DNA of 64,000 bases, from positions 1 to 64,000 of the forward strand of contig JACPFU010000004.1 in assembly GCA_016182785.1 (NCBI GenBank), read 5' to 3'. This stretch comes from Lysobacterales bacterium. GTDB lineage: Bacteria; Pseudomonadota; Gammaproteobacteria; Xanthomonadales; Ahniellaceae. The position numbers were made by a program, and so were the translations under genes. Positions within the stretch are counted from its first letter, which is position 1. Each line of letters begins with the position of its first letter. The notes under the pieces are model-generated. The model saw only the letters and a list, made by a program, of their open reading frames with translations. It ran no database searches and was not told the DNA's origin. Positions 58,001 to 64,000 of the stretch are shown piece by piece.

Positions 58001-59703
58001 ACGCGATCGCCGGCCAGGCCCTGGTTGTCGCCTTCGCGCGTGGCGATCTTGTGCAGGCGTCCGGTCGCGCGTTCGTAGACGTTGAGCCCGCCGAGCGTGC
58101 CGATCCAGACGCGGCCGCTGCGGTCCTCGTGCAGGGCCATCACGCTCGCATGCCAGAGCCCGGCGGCGGCGGCGTCGCTGGCCGGCGGGAAGCGCTCCCA
58201 GCGCTCGCGCGCCGGTTCGTAGCGGACCAGGCCGCCATTCAGCGTGCCGATCCACAGCGAGCCATCGGCGCCGGTGGCGAGCGAACGCACGTCGGCGTCG
58301 GGCAGGGCGTCGTTGCGTTGCGCGTCCACCGCCAGCACCTTGCCGCTGCGGCGCGCCGGGTCGTAGCGCAGCATGCCGCGGTGGGTGCCGACCCACAGCG
58401 CGCCGTCGGCGGCGTGGGCGAGCGCGTTGATGCGCACGCGCGGCTGCACTTCGCCGGGGGCGAGCAACTCCGCCAGTTCGGCCAGGTGCGACTCGAAGCG
58501 GCGGGTGTCGAAGTCGTAGTGGCGCAGGCCATCGCCTTCGCTGCCGATCCACAGGCCGCGGGTGCCGTCGGCGAGCAGCGAGCGGATGTTGTTGGCGTCG
58601 ACTTCGCGGTCGCCGGCATCGGCGTCGTAGAGGTAGGTGAACTTCGCCCCGGCGGGATCGGTGAAGGCGAGTCCCTGCAGGTCGCTGCCGACCCAGAGCA
58701 GGCCGGAGCGGTCGACGAACAGGTCGCGCACCGAGTTCTCCGGCAGGCTGCCGGCGATGCGCGCGTCGCTGCGCAACAGCAGCGCGGCCCCGGAGTTCGG
58801 GTCCAGGCGCGCGAGCCCGGCGCCCTGCAGCGCGAGCCAGAGCTGGCCCGCGGCGTCCTCGGCGATGTCGACGATGGCGCCGCGCGGCCACTCGGGCGGC
58901 GGCTGCCAGCCAAGTTCCACGCGCCCCGCCGCAAGCCGGAACAGCTTGCCCGACGCGGCCAGCCAGCGCGTGCCGCTGGCGCTGCAGAACGCGGCGCTGA
59001 GCTCGCTGCCGGTGGCGCTGGCGTCGACCGCGGTCGCCTCCAGCGAGCCACGCGCGATCTCGTAGGCGCCGACGCCCGAGGCGACCAGCATCGCGCCGTC
59101 CCGGCACAGCGCGATCTGGCGCAACATGCGGAAGCGGTTGCCCTCCAGGCGCAGCACGTCGCGGCGCTGGCCATTGCGGTCGACCCGTTCCAGTCCGAAC
59201 TGGGAACCGATCCAGAGGCCGTCGTCGAGGTCGGTGGCGAGCGCGGTGACGGTGTCGCGCAGCGCGCGCCGTTCGCTGGGTGTCGGCACCGGCACGAAGC
59301 GCGCATGGGCGCGGTCGAGACGGACCACGCCGCGGCGGCTGGTGCCGATGAACAGCTCGCCGCCGCCGGTCTCGGCGAGCGCGGTGACGAAGCTCTCCGG
59401 CAGCGTGCCGGCGACGTCAGCCTGGTGCTGGTAGAGCACGACCTCGTGGCCGTCGTAGCGGTGCAGGCCGCCCTGGGTGGCAATCCACACCAGTCCGCTG
59501 CGGTCTTGAAGCACGCTGTTGATGGTGCCCTGGGCGAGCTCGTCGTTGGCCGCGAGCGAGGCGAAATAGTGGCTGCGTTCATGCGCCGCGAGCGCCGCGC
59601 TGGCGAGCGTGCAGGCGCCCGCCAGCCACGCCAGCACACGCGTGCGCGCGGGCGGGAGCGACGACCGGCAGGCAGGGCGACGGGCATCCATCGGGCCCAG
59701 CAT
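55081..59703 (-). CDS. Two-component-regulator-propeller sensor with PAS-PAS-GGDEF-EAL
   Basis: The 1540-residue protein begins with a signal/anchor segment ([17 protein letters not shown]), then about 14 'regulator propeller' blades (repeated [32 protein letters not shown] type) to about 690, a Y_Y_Y domain, one membrane helix near 835-850 ([20 protein letters not shown]), two PAS domains, GGDEF and EAL. Both output domains look active: GGDEF at 1175-1179, E1304 in [33 protein letters not shown] and IAEGVET. It would convert a periplasmic signal into c-di-GMP change. The alternative ATG at 59691 would shorten it by four residues. Confidence 0.93.
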   Translation of the reverse strand: [1540 protein letters not shown]

Positions 59704-59745
59704 ATCGTTTCACCGGCGCGGCGTCAGGCGCAGCGGCGGCGCGGC

Positions 59746-59751
59746 TACAAT
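59746..59751 (+). promoter_or_regulatory. -10 element immediately upstream of ygfB
   Basis: TACAAT ends six bases before the ygfB ATG (59758), so a transcript from it would start at or within a base of the initiation codon and be leaderless. No convincing -35 is found 16-18 bases upstream. Confidence 0.4.
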
Positions 59752-59757
59752 CGGCCG

Positions 59758-60303
59758 ATGGAAGCCCTCGCCTACGACGAACTGGAAGACCTGCTGCTGC
59801 GCATCCGCGCCGGCGTCGGCGCCGCCGAGCTGCACGGCGCGCTGGCCGGATTCCATTGCGGTGGCGGGCGTACCCAGGCCGAGCGCTTCGGCGATGCGCT
59901 GGCGCTCGATGGCATCCAGGAAGCCCTCTCCGGAACCGGTGCCGAGGCCGAGGATCTGCGCCGCCTGCAGCGCACCACGCTGGCGGCATTGGCCGACGCC
60001 GACGACGGCTTCACCCCGCTGCTGCCGGAAGACGAGGCGGCGCTCGCGCAACGTGCCGACGCGCTGGTGCAATGGTGCCGGGGCTTCCTCGGCGGCATCG
60101 GCCTGGCCAATCCGCGCGCGCGCGGCGAATTGTCGGAGGAAGCCGAGGAGGCGATCGCCGACCTCGGCCGCATCGCCGCCAGCGAGCTCAGCGTCGAGGA
60201 GGGCGAGGCCGACGAGGACGCCTACGCCGAGGTGCTGGAGTTCGTGCGCGTCGCCGCCATGCTGTTGCGCGACGAGTGCGCGGCGGCGGCCAGGCGGCAT
60301 TGA
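59758..60303 (+). CDS. ygfB: UPF0149 family protein YgfB
   Basis: The 181-residue protein shows the UPF0149 pattern: AELHGALAGFHCGGG, QWCRGFLGGIGLAN, LSEEAEEAIADLGRIA and the acidic C-terminal EEGEADEDAYAEVLEFVRVAAMLL. In Pseudomonas YgfB affects beta-lactam resistance by modulating transcription of peptidoglycan-recycling genes. pepP starts two bases after its stop, the order seen in other gammaproteobacteria. Confidence 0.94.
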   Translation: MEALAYDELEDLLLRIRAGVGAAELHGALAGFHCGGGRTQAERFGDALALDGIQEALSGTGAEAEDLRRLQRTTLAALADADDGFTPLLPEDEAALAQRADALVQWCRGFLGGIGLANPRARGELSEEAEEAIADLGRIAASELSVEEGEADEDAYAEVLEFVRVAAMLLRDECAAAARRH

Positions 60304-60305
60304 GC

Positions 60306-61616
60306 ATGATCGCCGCCAGCGAATTCCAGCGTCGCCGGCGCCAGTTGATGCGCATCATCGGCCGCGACGCGATCGCGATCCTGCCGGCGGCGCCGGAGCG
60401 CATCCGCAACAACGACGCGCACTACCCGTATCGCCAGGACAGCGACTTCCACTACCTGACCGGCTTCGACGAACCGCACGCGGTGCTGGCGCTGGTGCCC
60501 GGGCGCAAGGCCGGCGAGGTGATCCTGTTCTGCCGCGAGCGCGATGCCGAGCGCGAGCGCTGGGACGGGACCCGGCTCGGCCCGGAGCGCGCGGTCGGCG
60601 GGCTCGGGCTGGACGATGCCTTCCCGATCGACGACATCGACGACATCCTGCCCGGCATGATCGAAGGCCGCGACCGCGTCTACTACCACTTCGGGCGCGA
60701 GATCGAGTTCGACCAGAAGCTGATCGGCTGGGTCAACCGCGTGCGCGCGCAGGTGCGCCAGGGCGCGCACCCGCCGCACGAACTCGTCGCGCTCTCGCAC
60801 ATCCTGCACGACCTGCGCCTGTTCAAGTCGCGCGCCGAGTTGCGGCTGATGGCGAAGTCGGCGCAGATCGCCGCGCAGGCGCATCTGCGCGCGATGCGCG
60901 CGACCCGCGCCGGAGGCAGCGAAGCGATGATCGCCGCCGAGCTGCTGCATGCGCTGCACAGCAACCACGCGGTGCCGAGCTACGAACCGATCGTCGGCGG
61001 CGGCGCCAACGCCTGCGTGCTGCACTACCGCGCGAACAACGCGCTGCTGCGCGACGGCGACCTGCTGCTGGTCGATGCCGGCGCCGAGTTTCACTGCTAC
61101 GCCTCCGACATCACCCGCACCTGGCCGGTCAACGGCCGCTACTCGGCGCCGCAGCGCGCGCTCTACGAACTGGTGCTGGAAGCGCAATACCGCGCGATCG
61201 ACGAGGCCCGCCCGGGACGGCCGTTCACGGCGATGCACGACGCCGCGGTGCGCACGCTCACGCGCGGCCTGCTCAAGCTCGGCCTGCTCGAAGGCTCCGT
61301 CGAAGCGAACCTGAAGTCGGGTGCGTACAAGCGCTACTACATGCACAAGACCGGGCACTGGCTCGGCCTCGACGTGCACGACGTCGGCGACTATCGCATC
61401 GACAACGAACCGCGCCTGCTCGAACCCGGCATGGTCGTCACCGTCGAACCCGGCCTCTACATCGCGCCGGATGAAGGCGGCATCGACGCCAAGTGGAAGG
61501 GCATCGGCATCCGCATCGAAGACGATGTCGTGATCAGCGCCAAGGGCCCGGAAGTGCTCAGCGAAGCCCTGCCCAAGGAACCCGACGCGATCGAAGAACT
61601 CCTCGCGAATCGCTGA
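60306..61616 (+). CDS. pepP: Xaa-Pro aminopeptidase P
   Basis: The 436-residue M24B metallopeptidase removes N-terminal residues before proline. An N-terminal domain (about 1-165; RRRRQLMRIIGRDAIAILPAAPERIRNNDAHYPYRQDSDFHYLTGF) is followed by the pita-bread domain. Metal ligands are in LLLVDAGAEFHCYASDITRT (two Asp), HKTGHWLGLDVHD (His), TVEPGLY (Glu) and GIRIEDDV (Glu). Length is like E. coli PepP (441). Confidence 0.97.
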   Translation: MIAASEFQRRRRQLMRIIGRDAIAILPAAPERIRNNDAHYPYRQDSDFHYLTGFDEPHAVLALVPGRKAGEVILFCRERDAERERWDGTRLGPERAVGGLGLDDAFPIDDIDDILPGMIEGRDRVYYHFGREIEFDQKLIGWVNRVRAQVRQGAHPPHELVALSHILHDLRLFKSRAELRLMAKSAQIAAQAHLRAMRATRAGGSEAMIAAELLHALHSNHAVPSYEPIVGGGANACVLHYRANNALLRDGDLLLVDAGAEFHCYASDITRTWPVNGRYSAPQRALYELVLEAQYRAIDEARPGRPFTAMHDAAVRTLTRGLLKLGLLEGSVEANLKSGAYKRYYMHKTGHWLGLDVHDVGDYRIDNEPRLLEPGMVVTVEPGLYIAPDEGGIDAKWKGIGIRIEDDVVISAKGPEVLSEALPKEPDAIEELLANR

Positions 61617-61618
61617 CC

Positions 61619-61648
61619 CATGTAGGAGGGCCACTTGTGGCCCGATGC
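61619..61648 (+). repeat. REP-like element with GTAG head
   Basis: The sequence around TGTAGGAGGGCCACTTGTGG contains GTAGGAG followed by a perfect GGGCCAC-TT-GTGGCCC hairpin (61628-61643). This matches the GTAG-type repetitive extragenic palindromes known in Stenotrophomonas and relatives. It also could act as terminator of pepP, though there is no T run. Confidence 0.6.
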
Positions 61649-61669
61649 TCAATTGGCGCGACGAACGAG

Positions 61670-61963
61670 CTACCGACGCATCAGTCCATATCGGGGATGG
61701 CGGCGGTGATGTCGAATCACCAGAATCCGCAGCAGGCCCGGGCTGACGAGGCGGAACAGGATCGAATAGGGAAATCGCCGGACGAAGCCGCGGCGGATGT
61801 CGCGCTCGACGACTGCAAAGTGCAGCGGCTGTTGAATGACACGCTCGATCGCCGCATACACCTCTGCACGGAGCGTGTCACCCAGACCTGGTCGAAGCTC
61901 GTTGTAGTAGGCAACCGCAGCGTTGAGTTCCCTTGCGGTCTCAACGTGAAACTCCACCTTCAT
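61670..61963 (-). CDS. ParE/RelE-superfamily toxin
   Basis: The 97-residue protein has the ParE-like layout: HVETARELNAAVAYYNELRPGLGDTLRAEVYAAIERVIQQP (two helices), then VERDIRRGFVRRFPYSILFRLVSPGLLRILVIRHHRRHPRYG, the beta-sheet with the basic R/H-rich end used by the family. The target (gyrase for ParE, mRNA for RelE) cannot be decided. Its start overlaps the stop of the antitoxin gene upstream (ATGA). Confidence 0.88.
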   Translation of the reverse strand: MKVEFHVETARELNAAVAYYNELRPGLGDTLRAEVYAAIERVIQQPLHFAVVERDIRRGFVRRFPYSILFRLVSPGLLRILVIRHHRRHPRYGLMRR

Positions 61964-62199
61964 CTGCGGCCGCCACCGGTGCGGTCGAGGAACTCGTCGC
62001 GCGACAGCGTTTGCGCACTGCCCGCGTTCATCTGTGCGTCGCGCTCGATTGCCAGCACGACTCCCTCGGGATCGAAGCTGACGCTCGCCGCGAACGCACT
62101 GTCGCCTTCAAGACTCGCCCACGCTGCCATCGCCAATCGTGCGCGTTCCGCGGCCGGCAGGTTCATCAGATCGTCTTCGACTTCCGCGGTGGATTTCAT
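61960..62199 (-). CDS. Antitoxin of the addiction-module-component family
   Basis: The 79-residue acidic protein contains LPAAERARLAMAAWASLEGD, the helical signature of the TIGR02574-type 'putative addiction module component' antitoxins that pair with ParE/RelE toxins, and a C-terminal IERDAQMNAGSAQTLSRDEFLDR. Gene order antitoxin-toxin with four-base overlap is standard. Confidence 0.85.
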   Translation of the reverse strand: MKSTAEVEDDLMNLPAAERARLAMAAWASLEGDSAFAASVSFDPEGVVLAIERDAQMNAGSAQTLSRDEFLDRTGGGRR

Positions 62200-62250
62200 G
62201 GGCGCAGTCTACTACCGAGATGTCACCCAATCGATGCGCTTCACTTGATC

Positions 62251-62360
62251 GATGCGCCTCGCTGCGCTCGGCACATCCTACGAGGCCACGCCCGCAGCGA
62301 CGAACACGATGCACCCACGCCAACGAACGTAGGGTGTGCCGAGCGCAGCGAGGCGCACCA
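62251..62360. repeat. Long inverted repeat (two 32-base arms) between the toxin-antitoxin pair and pepQ
   Basis: Left arm 62251-62282 and right arm 62329-62360 are reverse complements at 30 of 32 positions; the right arm reads CGTAGGGTGTGCCGAGCGCA then GCGAGGCGCACC. They share the GTAGG(A/G)TGTGCCGAGCG...GAGGCGCA unit known as a dispersed intergenic repeat in many proteobacteria. The 46-base spacer has no feature. A partial third copy (TCGATGCGCTTCAC) lies just left, at 62231-62244. Confidence 0.75.
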
Positions 62361-62398
62361 TCGCCGCCGCCGCCGCCGCGATGCGCGCCGTTTCGACA

Positions 62399-63745
62399 TC
62401 ACCCCGCCGCAAACGCATCCCGCGTCAAATTCTCCGGCTCGCCGCTAGTGGCGCGGACTTCGTCTTCGATGCGGATGCCGCCGAAGCGGGTCAGGTGTTC
62501 GACCTTGCGCCAGTTGACGGCGCCGGCATGCGCGCCGGCCTTGAGTCCGGCGAGCAGCATCGGGATGAAGTAGAGGCCCGGCTCGATGGTGACGACGAAG
62601 TTCTCTTCGAGCGTGCGCGTCATGCGCAGATAGGGGTGACCGGCGGGACGCGGAATGGTGTCGCCGGCCTCGTTGGCGTGGAAGCCGGCGACGTCGTGTA
62701 CCTGCAGACCGATCGGATGGCCGAGGCCGTGCGGGAAGAACACCGAGGACACGCCTTCGGCGACCATCGCCTCCGCGCTCATGCGCACGATGTCCTGCTC
62801 GGCGAGCACGCCGGCGAGCAGGTGGTGCGCCTCGATGTGCAGCAGCGGATAGTTCTGTCCGGCACGCACCTTCGCGCACAGCTGTTGCTGCACGCGCTCG
62901 ACGCCGGCGAGCAATGCCGAGAACTCGGCGTCGCCGTTGCCGTAGGTGCGGGTGATGTCGGAGGCGTAGCCGTGCACCTGCGCGCCGGCGTCGATCAGGA
63001 ACGAACGATGCTCGGCCGGGCGGTCGTGGCGCTGGTACTGGTAGTGCAGCACCGCGCAGTGCTCGTTCAGCGCGACGATGTTGCCGTAGGGCAGGTCGAG
63101 GTCGTTGTGGCTGGTGGCTTCGAGGTAGGCGCGGTGGATGTCGATTTCCGAGCCGCAGGCGCGGAATGCGGCCTCGGCGGCACGATGGCCGCGCACCGCC
63201 CGGCGCTGTGCCAGGCGCATGCAGGCGAGTTCGTACTCGGTCTTGGCGCTGCGGCTGAAATGCAGCGACGACAGCACCCGCGGCGGGTTGTTCGGCACGT
63301 AGGCGCCGACCGCGTCGTGCGCTTCGCCGATGATCGCGAGGCGATCCCCCGGTGGCGGGAAATGCTGGACCGCGTCTTCGGGCTTGCGGATCACGCGGAT
63401 GTCGAACTGCTCGACCCAGTAGCCGTGCGGCGGTGCCGGCGGCAGGTGCCAGTAGTCGTCGGGCTGGCAGTAGACCAGCACCGGCTTGCGCCCGGGCGTG
63501 AGCACGATCCACGAGTCGGTCTGGCTGGTCAGTGGCACGAACGCCTTGAACGGCGGATGCGCGTAGAACGCCACCGGGCGGTCGTCGAGGAAGCGGTATT
63601 GCTCGCGGCCGGAGGCGAGCAGCAGGTGGTCGCAGTCGCCGAACGCGAGCGCGCGCTCGGCGCGGGCGACGACGCTGGCGACATGGTTCGGGTACAGCTC
63701 GGCAAGGCGTTCGCTCACGATCGGACTCCGCTGCGGGACGCGCAT
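62399..63745 (-). CDS. pepQ: M24-family Xaa-Pro dipeptidase
   Basis: The 448-residue protein matches PepQ in length and layout. N-terminal half: HLLLASGREQYRFLDDRPVAFYAHPPFKAFVPL. C-terminal metallopeptidase half with metal ligands in FLIDAGAQVHGYASDITRTY (two Asp), FFPHGLGHPIGLQVHDV (His), TIEPGLYFI (Glu) and GIRIEDEV (Glu). It hydrolyses Xaa-Pro dipeptides. GTG nine codons further in (VSERLAELY) is an alternative start. It is a distant paralogue of PepP at 60306-61616. Confidence 0.93.
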   Translation of the reverse strand: MRVPQRSPIVSERLAELYPNHVASVVARAERALAFGDCDHLLLASGREQYRFLDDRPVAFYAHPPFKAFVPLTSQTDSWIVLTPGRKPVLVYCQPDDYWHLPPAPPHGYWVEQFDIRVIRKPEDAVQHFPPPGDRLAIIGEAHDAVGAYVPNNPPRVLSSLHFSRSAKTEYELACMRLAQRRAVRGHRAAEAAFRACGSEIDIHRAYLEATSHNDLDLPYGNIVALNEHCAVLHYQYQRHDRPAEHRSFLIDAGAQVHGYASDITRTYGNGDAEFSALLAGVERVQQQLCAKVRAGQNYPLLHIEAHHLLAGVLAEQDIVRMSAEAMVAEGVSSVFFPHGLGHPIGLQVHDVAGFHANEAGDTIPRPAGHPYLRMTRTLEENFVVTIEPGLYFIPMLLAGLKAGAHAGAVNWRKVEHLTRFGGIRIEDEVRATSGEPENLTRDAFAAG

Positions 63746-63776
63746 TCTGACGCAGCGGATGCGCTGCCGTCAGGCG

Positions 63777-64000
63777 TCAGATGTTGACGCCGCCCTCGAC
63801 CCATTCGTTCAGCAGTTCCTGGTCCTCGGTCGAGATCGAGACGATGCGGAATCCGGCCCAGTACTGCCCCGGCATGCTGGCCGGCTCCGACCACTGCTCG
63901 TGCATGCCGACTTCGATCTCGATCGGCGCATGCTGGTTGACCGGCAGCGGGAAACTGAACTGGTACAGCGCATCGGCGCGCAGCTCGCGCGAGGCGATCA
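63777..64000 (-). CDS. C-terminal part of a PilZ-like protein (cut by the window end)
   Basis: The last 73 codons of a leftward gene are present. The residues PVNQHAPIEIEVGMHEQW then YWAGFRIVSISTEDQELLNEWV resemble the end of a PilZ domain (a 'G-x-R-F-V-x-L-S-x-E-D-x-x-x-L-x-x-W' type segment). The N-terminal Arg motif would lie beyond 64000, so the c-di-GMP-binding call cannot be verified. Confidence 0.5.
   Translation of the reverse strand, partial: IASRELRADALYQFSFPLPVNQHAPIEIEVGMHEQWSEPASMPGQYWAGFRIVSISTEDQELLNEWVEGGVNI

Noticed and set aside
55198..60303. 1701-codon frame on the plus strand across the propeller sensor gene
   Set aside because: It is the antisense shadow of a protein with clear domains; its Val/Ala/Gly/Arg-rich translation has no recognisable motif, except where it becomes the real ygfB at its end.

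Overview
The window is about 64 kb of very GC-rich chromosomal DNA from a gammaproteobacterium, most likely in the order Lysobacterales (Xanthomonadales). The evidence is the shape/lipoate block (mreBCD-mrdA-rodA-mltB-rlpA-dacA-DUF493-lipB-lipA), a split B12-dependent ribonucleotide reductase (NrdJa plus NrdJb), the zapA-6S RNA-ygfA block, a TPR-sulfotransferase paired with a TonB-dependent receptor, and several large diguanylate cyclase/phosphodiesterase proteins. Most of the window is core chromosome. I see no transposase, integrase or CRISPR array.

Layout, left to right. 5S rRNA closes an rRNA operon (14-174). A TPR-sulfotransferase gene overlaps a TonB-dependent receptor gene (427-4970). 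Reading leftwards are gatC-gatA-gatB and a PfkB sugar/adenosine kinase (5070-9177). Divergent from them is the cell-shape operon, which runs through the peptidoglycan enzymes MltB, RlpA and DacA into LipB/LipA and ends before the tail-specific protease Prc (9328-22070). A leftward cluster holds a Do-type protease, a PstS-like protein, a HAD hydrolase and an M17 aminopeptidase (22149-26558). Next come nrdJa with a candidate NrdR box, a lysine/alanine-rich H1-like protein and nrdJb (26979-30838), then a helicase/exonuclease pair resembling MrfA/MrfB (30901-34142).

Two paralogous membrane PAS-GGDEF-EAL proteins with different degrees of active-site decay flank a DUF456 and a GFA-family gene (34576-40968). 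hemL-thiE, rubredoxin, a SirB1-like protein, DUF192 and PilZ genes follow. A leftward operon encodes an M23 peptidase, a hotdog-like protein and a PAP2 phosphatase (44865-47700). rplM-rpsI and tRNA-Gln come next. Directly behind the tRNA-Gln terminator is a small accessory segment with hipB-hipA and an antitoxin remnant, flanked by a near-perfect 23/24-base direct repeat (48828-51236).

The last part holds a cyclic-nucleotide/rhodanese fusion, rpiA, an EVE-domain protein, ygfA, 6S RNA, zapA and a TIGR02449-like gene. It continues with a 1540-residue propeller-PAS-GGDEF-EAL sensor, ygfB-pepP, a ParE-type toxin-antitoxin pair between REP-like repeats, a second M24 peptidase and a partial PilZ-like protein cut by the window end.

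Many neighbouring genes overlap by 1 or 4 bases (ATGA or TGATG), so translational coupling is the rule. Genes for c-di-GMP turnover and binding are dense: three GGDEF/EAL proteins and two PilZ or PilZ-like proteins in 30 kb.
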